Shown here piece after piece: positions 7,415-15,892 of a DNA stretch of 64,000 bases (its first letter is position 1; every line of letters begins with the position of its first letter). This DNA is from Actinomadura violacea (GTDB lineage Bacteria > Actinomycetota > Actinomycetes > Streptosporangiales > Streptosporangiaceae), in contig NZ_JAGEPF010000012.1 of assembly GCF_017573465.1 (NCBI RefSeq), positions 1 to 64,000 on the forward strand. The letters are read 5' to 3'. Position numbers and translations under genes: made by a program. A model generated the notes under the pieces. The model saw only the letters and a list, made by a program, of their open reading frames with translations. It did not search any database and was not told the origin of the DNA.

Positions 7415-9046
7415 ATGACGATCGATGTTTGGCCGCCCCCCGAGCTCGCCGACATCCACGACCGCATGGCGATCTGGGCTGCCTGGTGGAGCGGTGAACC
7501 TGACGACCTCGAAGCGGTTTACGCCGGCACCGGCATTGCGTCGGTCCGGCCGCCGAACTGGCTGCGCCGGCGCCCGCTCAATCGGCCGAGCCAGTACAAG
7601 GGCGGGATCGTCGGTGCGCTCGCCCGAATGTTCTGGGGTCGACCCGTCTCCGAGGGGGAGCTTCGGGCGAAGCTGCATCTGCCGATCGCTTCCGACATCT
7701 CGGTGGTCTCGGCGAACCTGCTGTTCGCCGATCCGCTGACGCTCAAGACGCCGGACAAGGCGACCACCGAGCGGCTTCAGCAGTTCCAGGACGACGGGAT
7801 GCAAGCCACCCTGCGGGAGGCGGCCGAGACCGCGTCCGCGCTCGGCGGCGTGTACCTGCGCACCTCGTGGGACAAGGCGATCTCCGACCGGCCGTGGCTC
7901 AGCGTCGTGCAGCCGGACTGCGCGATCCCGCGGTTCCGGTACGGGCGGCTCCGCGAGGTCACGTTCTGGACGGTGATCGAGGACGACGGCCAACAGCGCG
8001 TCGTCCGGCACCTGGAGACCCACCAGCCCGGCGTGATCCGCCACCAGGTGTACGTCGGCACCCCGACGACGCTGGGACGCCTCGCCCCGCTCGGCGACTT
8101 CGAGGACACCGAGCCGTTCGCCTCGCTCGTTCAGGACGGCGACGCAATCCCCACCGGGATCGACCTGCTGACGGCCGGTTACGTCCCGAACATCCGCCCG
8201 AACCGGATCTGGCGAACTTACCCGCCCGGCGTCAACCTCGGCCGTTCCGACTACCAGGGCGTTGAGGCCCTCATGGACTCCCTCGACGAGGTCTGGAGTA
8301 GCTGGATGCGCGACATCCGGCTCGGGAAGGCCCGCATCTTCGCCGACCGGGCGATGCTCGAATCCGAAGGCCGCGGGCAAGGCGCGTACCTCGACCTGGA
8401 CCGTGAGGCGTTCACGCCCGTCGACATCAACCCCATGTCCGGGCAGTCGATGATCAACGAGGTGCAGTTCTCGATCCGCGTCCAGGAGCACGAAGACTCC
8501 GCGCGAGCGCTGACCGAGGCGATCGTCCGGTCCGCCGGCTACAGCGCCCAGTCTTTCGGGCTGGTCGGCGACGTCGCGCTGACGGCCACCGAGGTCACGG
8601 CCCGCAAAGAGCAGTCGTTCCAGACCAAGGCCCACAAGATCACCTACGTGCGGCCGACGCTGGGGGACCTGTACCACGCGATGCTCGCCCTCGATGAGGC
8701 GGTCTGGAACAGGCGCGGCATCCGCCCCCAGGTCCCCGACATCGAGTGGCCACCTGGCATCACGCCCGACCCGGCCGACACCGCGCAGACCGTGTCGCTG
8801 CTGGTGTCGGCGCGCGCGGTGAGCCTCCAGACCCGCGTAGAGATGGTGCATCCGGACTGGGATGAGCCCCGCGTCGCCGAAGAGGTCAAACGCATCCAGG
8901 CCGAGAGTCCGTCCCCGCTCGACCAGGTCCCCGCGCCCGGCCCCTCCCCTCAGGAGCACGACGCCCGGCCCGCCGCGCAGGGCCTGGCGGAGCAGGACGC
9001 CGAGCGGCCCCTGCGTGAAGGCGACCGCGCCCCGGCGCACACCTGA
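7415..9046 (+). CDS. Phage portal protein (SPP1 gp6-like)
   Basis: A 543-residue protein forming the dodecameric vertex through which DNA enters the capsid. It follows the large terminase and precedes the scaffold and capsid, and its length is typical. A central acidic/aromatic core (AVWNRRGIRPQVPDIEWPPG) and a long disordered Pro/Ala/Glu-rich C-terminus are visible. ATG 7415 is preceded by GAGGGGG at seven bases. Confidence 0.85.
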   Translation: MTIDVWPPPELADIHDRMAIWAAWWSGEPDDLEAVYAGTGIASVRPPNWLRRRPLNRPSQYKGGIVGALARMFWGRPVSEGELRAKLHLPIASDISVVSANLLFADPLTLKTPDKATTERLQQFQDDGMQATLREAAETASALGGVYLRTSWDKAISDRPWLSVVQPDCAIPRFRYGRLREVTFWTVIEDDGQQRVVRHLETHQPGVIRHQVYVGTPTTLGRLAPLGDFEDTEPFASLVQDGDAIPTGIDLLTAGYVPNIRPNRIWRTYPPGVNLGRSDYQGVEALMDSLDEVWSSWMRDIRLGKARIFADRAMLESEGRGQGAYLDLDREAFTPVDINPMSGQSMINEVQFSIRVQEHEDSARALTEAIVRSAGYSAQSFGLVGDVALTATEVTARKEQSFQTKAHKITYVRPTLGDLYHAMLALDEAVWNRRGIRPQVPDIEWPPGITPDPADTAQTVSLLVSARAVSLQTRVEMVHPDWDEPRVAEEVKRIQAESPSPLDQVPAPGPSPQEHDARPAAQGLAEQDAERPLREGDRAPAHT

Positions 9047-9153
9047 CGTTCCCCTTGCTCGTGGTCCGCCTGGTGCGGGCCCGCCACCTCATCACCCAGA
9101 GACCGGCCCGACTGGCGCGGGCCGGCGTCTCGCATGCCCTGGAGGCATTTCGC

Positions 9154-10083
9154 ATGAACGACAAGGACCAGTCGGCGCTGAACCTGCCCGACGTGTCCAC
9201 CCTCCCCGTCCACGACCACACGGGCCTGCGCGCCCTCGCCGTGCTGCCCTCGGGCCGCATCGTGTGGCCGGTCCAGGGCGGTGCCCCCGACGACTCCGAG
9301 AAGACCGGCGACAGCGGCCACGACGACCAAGGCGACGGCCGCGACGACGACCATGACGACGACGGCGGAGACGGCCGGGACGACGGCGGGGACGACGACA
9401 CCGAAGAGGACGACGCCGACGACGACGGAGACGGAGACGGCAAGGAGAAGGCGCGGCGCCGCCGCGACCGCTACGGCCGCCGCGGCTCCGACGACAAGAC
9501 CGCCCGCACGATCGCCGCACTACGCGAGGACTTCAAGGGCGAGCGGTCCAAGCGGCAGGCCGCGGAGAAGAACACCGCCGCGCTGCAGAAGCAGATCGAC
9601 GACATGCAGGCCGCGCAGACCAAGCAGGCCGACGCGCTCGCCAAGGCCCTCGGTCTGAAGAAGGACGACGAGCCGCCCACCCCCGAGCAGCTCGCCAAGG
9701 ACTTCGACAAGCAGCTCAAGGCGGCGCAGGCCGACACCGACACCGAGCGGCAGCGCGCCGACACCGCCGAGGCCAACTGGCGCGAGGCCGCGATCCAGCT
9801 CGCGGTGTACCTGGCCGCCGACGACCACGACGCCAACGCCAAGGCGCTGCTGGACAGCGCCCGGTTCCTGAAGAAGGTCGCCGGGTTGGACCCGTCCGAC
9901 TCCGCCTTCGAGGACCAGATCGCCGAGGCGATCAAGAACGCTGTGGACGGCAACGAGCGGCTCCGCAAGCCCAAGCCCCGCGCCGCCGAGCGCTCCGGCG
10001 GCGAGATGAACACCGGCCCCAAGCCGAACCGCAAGCGCCCCGCCTCGATGTCCGAGGCCATCACCAACGCCTACGCCAAGTAG
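9154..10083 (+). CDS. Capsid scaffold protein
   Basis: A 309-residue, extremely acidic protein. Residues 45-95 are almost only Asp/Gly/Glu, followed by a basic patch (KEKARRRRDRYGRRG) and a long coiled coil (about residues 115-215) with KTARTIAALREDFKGE. Composition and position between portal and capsid identify it as scaffold. ATG 9154 is preceded by GGAGG; the open frame extends upstream but without support. Confidence 0.8.
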   Translation: MNDKDQSALNLPDVSTLPVHDHTGLRALAVLPSGRIVWPVQGGAPDDSEKTGDSGHDDQGDGRDDDHDDDGGDGRDDGGDDDTEEDDADDDGDGDGKEKARRRRDRYGRRGSDDKTARTIAALREDFKGERSKRQAAEKNTAALQKQIDDMQAAQTKQADALAKALGLKKDDEPPTPEQLAKDFDKQLKAAQADTDTERQRADTAEANWREAAIQLAVYLAADDHDANAKALLDSARFLKKVAGLDPSDSAFEDQIAEAIKNAVDGNERLRKPKPRAAERSGGEMNTGPKPNRKRPASMSEAITNAYAK

Positions 10084-10146
10084 CCCGCCCCTACCTCGCC
10101 GCGTAACCCCCTGGCGGTGCCTGGCGTGGACCGAAGGAGAACCTGA

Positions 10147-11208
10147 ATGCCCGTAACTCTCGCCCAGGCGCAGATCAACGCGGCCGACGACGTCGACTAC
10201 GCCGTGATCGACAACTTCCGGCGCTACAGCTGGCTGCTCGATCAGATGGTGTGGGACGACACGGTCACGCCCGGCACCGGCGGCGGCTCCAGCCTCACCT
10301 ACGCCTACACCCGGCTGATCGAGGCCGCGCCCGCGCAGTTCCGGCGGCTGAACACCGAGTACACGCCGGGGCAGGCCAGGCGCGCCCGGTTCTCGGTGGA
10401 CCTCAAGCCCCTCGGCGGCGCCGTGACGATCGACCGGGTCATCGCCCGGCTCGGCAACCCGGCCACGACCGAGGTCAACTTCCAGATGCAGCAGATGCTC
10501 GCCAGCACGCGGGGCCGGTTCCAGCAGGCCCTCATCCTCGGTGACCCGGCCACCGAGGAAGACGAGGACGGCTTCGAGGGCCTGGACCGCGCGCTGACGG
10601 GCACCGCCACCGAGTACTTCCCCGGCGGCGACGCTATGTACACCGACTGGACCACCGCGGCGGTCGACACCGCCGACAAGGCCCTCACCCGGCTGGACGA
10701 GCTGGACGACTTCCTGTCCCGCCTGGTGCCCTCCACGGTCGGCAGCGTCGACATCGGCGCGCCCGGCGCGCTCCCGCCCGGTGTCCGCGCGATCCTGGGC
10801 AACACCCGCTCGATCACGCGGCTGCGGTCCATGGCGCGCCGCGCCGGCCAGTACACCGCCACCAAGGACGACCTCGGCCGCGACATCGAGATGTACGGGC
10901 AGTGGACTCTGGTCGACGTCGGCGACCGGTTCGACGGCGCGTCCCCGATCATCCCGATCGAGTCCCGCGACCCCGACGGCGCCGGTGGCGGCGCGGCGGT
11001 GTCGGGCCTGACCGACATCTACGCCGTCTGCTTCGGCATGGACTCCTTCCACGGCGCCTCGATGGCGGGCGTGCCGCTGGTGGAGACCTGGCTGCCCGAC
11101 TACACCACCAGCGGCGCCGTGAAGTCCGGCGAGGTGGAGTTCGGGCCCGTGGCGCCGGTGCTGAAGAACACCAAGGCGGCGGGCGTTCTGCGGAACGTGA
11201 AGGTCTGA
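10147..11208 (+). CDS. Major capsid protein
   Basis: A 353-residue protein directly after the scaffold, with SD GAAGGAG and ATG 10147. Size and features fit an HK97-fold capsid subunit: an N-terminal arm, GDPATEEDEDGFEGL, a central receptor-like loop, and a conserved end PVLKNTKAAGVLRNVKV. No N-terminal prodomain is obvious, so the separate scaffold fits. Confidence 0.85.
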   Translation: MPVTLAQAQINAADDVDYAVIDNFRRYSWLLDQMVWDDTVTPGTGGGSSLTYAYTRLIEAAPAQFRRLNTEYTPGQARRARFSVDLKPLGGAVTIDRVIARLGNPATTEVNFQMQQMLASTRGRFQQALILGDPATEEDEDGFEGLDRALTGTATEYFPGGDAMYTDWTTAAVDTADKALTRLDELDDFLSRLVPSTVGSVDIGAPGALPPGVRAILGNTRSITRLRSMARRAGQYTATKDDLGRDIEMYGQWTLVDVGDRFDGASPIIPIESRDPDGAGGGAAVSGLTDIYAVCFGMDSFHGASMAGVPLVETWLPDYTTSGAVKSGEVEFGPVAPVLKNTKAAGVLRNVKV

Positions 11209-11211
11209 CCG

Positions 11212-11661
11212 ATGCGCTACGAGGTGCACACCCCGCTCAAGGGGTACAGCGGCACGGTCGCCGACGTGGTGTTCACCGGCGGCCGCGCCGTTGTCGATGG
11301 CAGCCAGCGCGCGGCGCTGGCCTACTTCCACCGCCACGGCTACGGAATCCTCCCGGTCGAGGCCGAACCGCTCGACTCCGGCGGCAGCGTCGCGGACGCG
11401 GCCGAGCCGGACCAGACCGCGCCCGATGAGGACGGCGACGAGAGCGACGGCGCCGGCCTCCCCGGCGAACCGGAGCCGCCCACGGCGACCGAGCAGGAGG
11501 CCGAGCGGCTGCCCAAGCCCGCCAAGAACGCTCCGGTCGCCGCATGGACCGCCTACACCGCGCAGCTCCTCGGCGTCACCGCCGACGACCTGGGCGGCAA
11601 GACCAAGGTCGAGCTGCAGGAGCTCGTCGCCGAGCACGAGAAGAAGGGCACCGACCAGTGA
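11212..11661 (+). CDS. Head protein with C-terminal HeH/SAP-like motif
   Basis: A 149-residue protein: about 50 N-terminal residues (MRYEVHTPLKGYSGTVADVV), an acidic disordered middle, and a C-terminal helix-extended-helix-like segment (LGVTADDLGGKTKVELQELV). The same kind of C-terminus ends the gene at 15558-15881, so two head/connector proteins of this phage may share a DNA- or protein-docking tail. It overlaps the next gene by GTGA. Confidence 0.65.
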   Translation: MRYEVHTPLKGYSGTVADVVFTGGRAVVDGSQRAALAYFHRHGYGILPVEAEPLDSGGSVADAAEPDQTAPDEDGDESDGAGLPGEPEPPTATEQEAERLPKPAKNAPVAAWTAYTAQLLGVTADDLGGKTKVELQELVAEHEKKGTDQ

Positions 11662-12242
11662 CGGTCCACGGCCGATACACCGGAGTCCTCGCCGACTCCC
11701 CGGTCTTCGACACCCCCTACAACGCCCTGCCCGGCGTCGACCGCGACAGCTTCGTGCGGACCAACATCCCGGTCTGGGCGGCCACTGCCGACCTGGACGC
11801 CGCGGCGTCCGGCGCTGCGATCGGCGTCCGGATCTGGCTGGCGCGCGGCGACGTCGTCACGAACCTGGCGTTCACCTCGGGCGCGACCGCCGCCGCCAAC
11901 CTCTCCCACTGGTGGCACGCCCTCTACGACCCGGACGGCCTACTGCTCGCGCAGACCGCCGACCAGGCCGCGGCGGGATGGGCGGCTGCCACGACCAAGC
12001 GGCTGCCGCTGAGCAAGCCGGTGAAGGCCGCGCGTGCGGGCTGGTACATCGCGGCGACCATGACCGCCGCCGCCACCGTGCAGACCCTCGCGGGCGCCGC
12101 GCCGCTCGCTGCGACAGCGGGCGTGCACACCGGCTCCAAGCCCGCCGGGGTCACCTTCGGCGCGGGCCTGACCGCCGCCGCACCCGCGGTCACCGGCGCG
12201 CAGGCCGCCGCCGCGAAGGTTCCGCTCGTCGTCGTCTCCTGA
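11658..12242 (+). CDS. Putative head decoration protein
   Basis: A 194-residue Ala/Thr-rich beta protein starting at GTG 11658, coupled to the previous stop. Repeated short beta segments (RTNIPVWAATADLDAAA; AGVHTGSKPAGVTFGAGL) suggest a surface or fibre-type fold. The position after capsid and head genes suggests decoration. No catalytic motif. Confidence 0.6.
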   Translation: MTVHGRYTGVLADSPVFDTPYNALPGVDRDSFVRTNIPVWAATADLDAAASGAAIGVRIWLARGDVVTNLAFTSGATAAANLSHWWHALYDPDGLLLAQTADQAAAGWAAATTKRLPLSKPVKAARAGWYIAATMTAAATVQTLAGAAPLAATAGVHTGSKPAGVTFGAGLTAAAPAVTGAQAAAAKVPLVVVS

Positions 12243-12368
12243 CGGCGCGGCTGATACGTGCCGAGCCGGACCCGGAAGCGCCCAACCGGGGATCTCTGCT
12301 CACCGCATCCGCGGTCCGGCTCGGCACCTCGTTCCTCCCCTCTGCGGCCACGCCTGAAGGAGTCGCTC

Positions 12369-12707
12369 ATGGCCCGTACCGCCCTCGTCCCGGAAGTGTT
12401 CGCCGCGACCGGCACCGACCCGAAGCTGGTCGCCCCGTCCGTCGACGGGGTCAGCTTCCGCAACACCGGCCGCTGCGTGCTGATGGTGGTGAACGGCTCC
12501 GCCGCGGCGGTGAACGTCACGCCGCGCATCGGCAGGCAGGTCAAGGGCCAGTCGGTCACCTCCCCGCCCATCGCACAGCCCGCCGGGACCACCCGGTTCT
12601 ACGGCCCGTTCGACGCCGACTACGAGCAGCCCGGCGGCAAGGACGCCATGTTCGTCGACCTGTCCACGGTCGCCGACGTCCAGGTCGCGCTGCTGGAGAT
12701 GCCGTGA
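12369..12707 (+). CDS. Small beta-rich head protein
   Basis: A 112-residue protein with ATG 12369 behind GAAGGAG. The sequence is hydrophobic beta strands (GRCVLMVVNGSAAAVNVTPR), resembling small structural proteins in actinophage head modules. It overlaps the next gene by GTGA. Confidence 0.6.
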   Translation: MARTALVPEVFAATGTDPKLVAPSVDGVSFRNTGRCVLMVVNGSAAAVNVTPRIGRQVKGQSVTSPPIAQPAGTTRFYGPFDADYEQPGGKDAMFVDLSTVADVQVALLEMP

Positions 12708-13066
12708 GGCTGACCGACCGCGTCGAGCAGGTCGTCACCGCGGCGATCGAGGCGAACCGCGCGCTGGTCGGCGCCGAGGTCGACCATCAGGTCCAGATCG
12801 TCCACCAGCAGACGGGCGCGCACGCCACGCCGCTGCTGTGGATCTCCCTGTCGGTGCAATCCCTCGCGCTCGGCGAGTGGCTGTTCCACGACCCGATCAT
12901 CACCGCCGACCTGTACCCCGACGCCGAGCAGCTCACCGCCGTGATCGTCAAGGCCCTCCGCAATCTCGCCGGCGCCCGCGCGCAGCAGGCCACCGTCCCG
13001 CCCGCGCCGATGCGGCAGCCCGGCGGCGGGCGCCTGCCGAATCGGCTGCCCCTGCCGATCCTGTGA
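12704..13066 (+). CDS. Head-tail connector candidate
   Basis: A 120-residue protein from GTG 12704, coupled to the previous stop. It is mostly helical with a Pro-rich C-terminus; no family is recognised. Position between head genes and the next connector fits an adaptor role. Confidence 0.55.
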   Translation: MRLTDRVEQVVTAAIEANRALVGAEVDHQVQIVHQQTGAHATPLLWISLSVQSLALGEWLFHDPIITADLYPDAEQLTAVIVKALRNLAGARAQQATVPPAPMRQPGGGRLPNRLPLPIL

Positions 13067-13073
13067 GGCCGTG

Positions 13074-13493
13074 ATGGTCGTGTACGCGACGACGGAAGAC
13101 CTCGCCGACTTCCTGGTCACGATCCCGGTGTGGCCTGGCGCTGAGCGGCACCTCCGGCAGGCGTCCGAAGACATCGACGACCTGCTGATCGGCGCGGTGT
13201 ACGACGTCGACACCAACCAGATGCCCACAGATCCCCGGATCCGCGAGGCGGTCAAGCGTGCCACTTGTGCGCAGGCCCACTTCATCCAAACGGGTGGGGA
13301 TGAAACCGGCGCCAAGAGCGGTTTCTCGTCAGTCAGCGTCGGAGGCGTCAGCTACTCCCGTAGCTCTCAGGTGACCATTGGAAGCGGGAGAGCGTCGCAG
13401 GAGTTCAGTCCACGCACGCTCCGGATCCTGCATGTCGAAGGACTACTTCCCGTCCGACCGCGCACAAGGTCCGGCGGCAGCGGGGCGCCGTGA
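13074..13493 (+). CDS. Head-tail adaptor protein
   Basis: A 139-residue protein, ATG 13074 behind GAGG. The N-terminal part (YATTEDLADFL; QASEDIDDLLIGAVYD; IREAVKRATCAQAHFI) has the three-helix pattern of gp6/gp15-like connector adaptors. The C-terminus is Ser/Gly/Arg-rich. The late operon is interrupted immediately afterwards by the minus-strand PIN gene. Confidence 0.65.
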   Translation: MVVYATTEDLADFLVTIPVWPGAERHLRQASEDIDDLLIGAVYDVDTNQMPTDPRIREAVKRATCAQAHFIQTGGDETGAKSGFSSVSVGGVSYSRSSQVTIGSGRASQEFSPRTLRILHVEGLLPVRPRTRSGGSGAP

Positions 13494-13510
13494 CCTCGCT
13501 GGGTACCGGG

Positions 13511-14737
13511 TCACTCTTCCGGTGGTGAGTCCTGATTTCCATCCTCAGACGGCGCATCAGGATCCTCCGCTTCACGCTGGGAGTAGTCCAGCTCACGCCT
13601 ACGGCGCTCGAGCATCTCGCCGACGTCCATCTCCCGGAGAAGGCGGGCAGCAATCTCCGCGAGGTCCGGGTTTTGCAGGTTACGTCGGATGATCTCCGAG
13701 TTCCACACCGCTGGATCAGGTGGGCGCAGTTCCACGCGCGGCCAGAACCCCCTGCCTGGCCTGTAGCTAAGCCTTTCGAGAAGCTGTCCCTCAAGCGGGC
13801 TGGCTGCCTCGGTGTCTTCGTCGGCCTCCCTGCTCATTTCCTCGGCCTGTGTGATCGTCGCCGTGCTGACCTTGGCGTCCATGTACTCGTTCGCGAGGCT
13901 GAGGAACGTTCGGACGTTGACCAGGTGGAACGCCTGCCCCGTCTTGGTGCGCATCTCCGCAACGAGTTCCGGACGCGGGCACTGCCGCTCGGTGAACCAG
14001 TCCTTCTTCTCGTCGTTGCTGACTAGTAGGACCGGACGTTGGCTTGCGGTGGTCTTCTCGATCACCTGGGCCCATACCAGGTAGTCGCCGATGGCGCGGT
14101 CCGCTGGCTTATCTGCGTCCATGTAGCCGGGTGGAACAAGGTAGGCGTACCTGCGGGAGGCTTCGTCCCGGGCTGCGTCCATGTCGTCCAACGGCTCACC
14201 GATTTTGCCAGCGAGAAGCTCTTCGATCTCGACGAGAATCGGGTCTTCGTCCTGGCAGTCCTTCGCTTTCAGACCGAAGGTGAAGGCCGCCTCCGTGCCG
14301 GTGCGGACATCTTCCTGAGCCGTCTTCACGATCTTTCGCAGGTCGGCCACCTGGTCGCGTGAGAGCCCGCGGCGGGCACCGAAGTCCGCGATCTCCTTGA
14401 CCACCTGGTCGAAGGACCTCTTCAGCGACCTGTTCAGGTCGGCTGTGGCCTTTGCGCATTCGTCGATGACATCGAGTCGGTTCTCTAGGAACTCCTGCGC
14501 CACCCGGTGGGGAACCCACAGGCGGCCCTCCAACAGTTCCAGCGTCCTTAGGAACTCCCGGCGCCCCGTGGCATTCAGACGGTACGCGGCAAAGAGCGCG
14601 TTGGTGTCGAGGACGACCAGGCCCTCTTTGATGTGCATGCGCAGCCGGTCCTGGCTCGGTTCCCTGTATTCGGGGAACAGGTCGCGCAGCTTTCGGGGGG
14701 CTGGGGCGGGCTGCTCGCCGTCGTGCTGATCTGCCAC
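13511..14737 (-). CDS. PIN-like domain protein (moron)
   Basis: A 408-residue protein. Residues about 36-260 form a PIN-like nuclease domain: VVLDTNALFAAYR provides the first acidic residue, RVAQEFLENRLDVIDE the second region, and PVLLVSNDEKKDWF the later motif typical of the large PIN_8-type family found in phage-defence-like settings. The C-terminal 120 residues are acidic and unstructured. It is transcribed against the head-tail operon. GTG 14737 sits seven bases after TACGCT, so a leaderless transcript is possible. Likely an RNA- or DNA-cleaving accessory gene; target unknown. Confidence 0.8.
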   Translation of the reverse strand: MADQHDGEQPAPAPRKLRDLFPEYREPSQDRLRMHIKEGLVVLDTNALFAAYRLNATGRREFLRTLELLEGRLWVPHRVAQEFLENRLDVIDECAKATADLNRSLKRSFDQVVKEIADFGARRGLSRDQVADLRKIVKTAQEDVRTGTEAAFTFGLKAKDCQDEDPILVEIEELLAGKIGEPLDDMDAARDEASRRYAYLVPPGYMDADKPADRAIGDYLVWAQVIEKTTASQRPVLLVSNDEKKDWFTERQCPRPELVAEMRTKTGQAFHLVNVRTFLSLANEYMDAKVSTATITQAEEMSREADEDTEAASPLEGQLLERLSYRPGRGFWPRVELRPPDPAVWNSEIIRRNLQNPDLAEIAARLLREMDVGEMLERRRRELDYSQREAEDPDAPSEDGNQDSPPEE

Positions 14738-14823
14738 GTGCAGCAGCGTAGAGCGCTGTAGTCGGCTCCCGCGCGCCGTTTTCAGGGCACATGCGGTCAG
14801 CCGCGATGCTGAAAGGAGGCGAC

Positions 14824-15165
14824 GTGCTGCCCATCGTGACGGACCTGGTCACCATCGTCCGCGCCCTCCTGATCACCGGATACGGCAACGCAGTCACCTA
14901 CGACTGGGGCCCCGATGTGTCCCGGGCAACCGTAGAGGCGTGCGTCGAACCGAACGGCTCGGGCGAGGCGACCGGCGGCCGCGACACCGTCACCGTTCAC
15001 ATCCGCGTCTTCTTGCACCCCGGAACCGACGTGAAGGCGACCGACCGCATCGAGTGGAACGGCAACACCTACGAGGTCGACGGGGAGCCGCAGCGCTGGC
15101 CTGCCCCGACCGGCGGCGGCGAACACCATGTCGAACTGACCGCCACCTACACCGCTGGAGGTTGA
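14824..15165 (+). CDS. Head-tail connector / stopper protein
   Basis: A 113-residue protein from GTG 14824 (SD AAGGAGG four bases upstream). The beta-rich C-terminus ending HHVELTATYTAGG and its position fit the stopper proteins that follow the adaptor in siphophages. Confidence 0.65.
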   Translation: MLPIVTDLVTIVRALLITGYGNAVTYDWGPDVSRATVEACVEPNGSGEATGGRDTVTVHIRVFLHPGTDVKATDRIEWNGNTYEVDGEPQRWPAPTGGGEHHVELTATYTAGG

Positions 15166-15167
15166 CG

Positions 15168-15548
15168 GTGCCGGGCTGGGAGTTCAACGAGGCCGCGATC
15201 GCCGACTTGGTCAACGCCGAGGGCGTCCAGGCCGCCGTGGACACCGTCGCGGCTGCCGCCGAGGCCGCCGCGGTGAAAGCGTGCCCGATGAACGTTGGGC
15301 GGCTCGTCGCGACCATCAGCATCGAGCGGGACGGCGCCGGCCGGTGGGTGCAGTACGGCAACGACACCGACGCCCGCTACGCCCCCTACATCGAGTGGGG
15401 CACCCGCCCGCACATCATCACGCCGAGCACCAAAGCGGCCCTGTACTGGCTGGGCGCCCACCACCCGGTCGCCCGCGTCCACCACCCCGGCACCCCGGCG
15501 TTCCGCGTCATCACCGGCGCCGCCCTCCAAGCAGCGATAGGAGCTTGA
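15168..15548 (+). CDS. Tail-completion / HK97 gp10-like minor protein
   Basis: A 126-residue protein; GTG 15168 is chosen because GGAGG precedes it by six bases. The pattern YAPYIEWGTRPHIITPSTKA with a C-terminal Ala-rich helix is characteristic of gp10/neck proteins that join tail to head. Confidence 0.75.
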   Translation: MPGWEFNEAAIADLVNAEGVQAAVDTVAAAAEAAAVKACPMNVGRLVATISIERDGAGRWVQYGNDTDARYAPYIEWGTRPHIITPSTKAALYWLGAHHPVARVHHPGTPAFRVITGAALQAAIGA

Positions 15549-15557
15549 TCCCTGATG

Positions 15558-15881
15558 ATGCAGTTGCGCGTCGCGTTCTGGTGCACGATCGACGGCACCC
15601 GCTATCTCCCCGGCGACGAGGTCACCCTCGACGACGACGCCCACGCCACTCAGCTCATCCGCGACGGGCTGTGCCGCCCGTGGGACAACGACGACGCCCC
15701 CGCCATCACGGCTGAGGGCGCTGCGGCCGATCCCGGACCGGCTGCGGTCCCCGTCCCGGACCGCACCGCCTCCAAGGCCGAATGGTCCCGTTACGCCGTC
15801 GCGCAGGGCATGGGTGAGGACGAGGCCCGTGACATGTCGAAGGCCGACCTGGTCGCCCGTTACGCCCCGGCTTCGTCATAG
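15558..15881 (+). CDS. Small head/neck protein with HeH-like tail
   Basis: A 107-residue protein. The N-terminal beta part (QLRVAFWCTIDGTRYLPGDE) resembles small head-surface domains. The C-terminal helices (KAEWSRYAVAQGMGEDEARD followed by MSKADLVARY) parallel the end of the 11212-11661 product. Just beyond it the operon is interrupted by a minus-strand gene. Confidence 0.6.
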   Translation: MQLRVAFWCTIDGTRYLPGDEVTLDDDAHATQLIRDGLCRPWDNDDAPAITAEGAAADPGPAAVPVPDRTASKAEWSRYAVAQGMGEDEARDMSKADLVARYAPASS

Positions 15882-15892
15882 CTCCCCCTCCG

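Noticed and set aside
7388-9040. Long open frame opposite the portal gene (also opposite scaffold/capsid at 9520-11637, tape measure at 24988-26574, and spike)
   Set aside because: Antisense frames of high-GC genes stay open by composition; products are Arg/Gly/Val-rich with no domain, and the plus-strand genes are clear.
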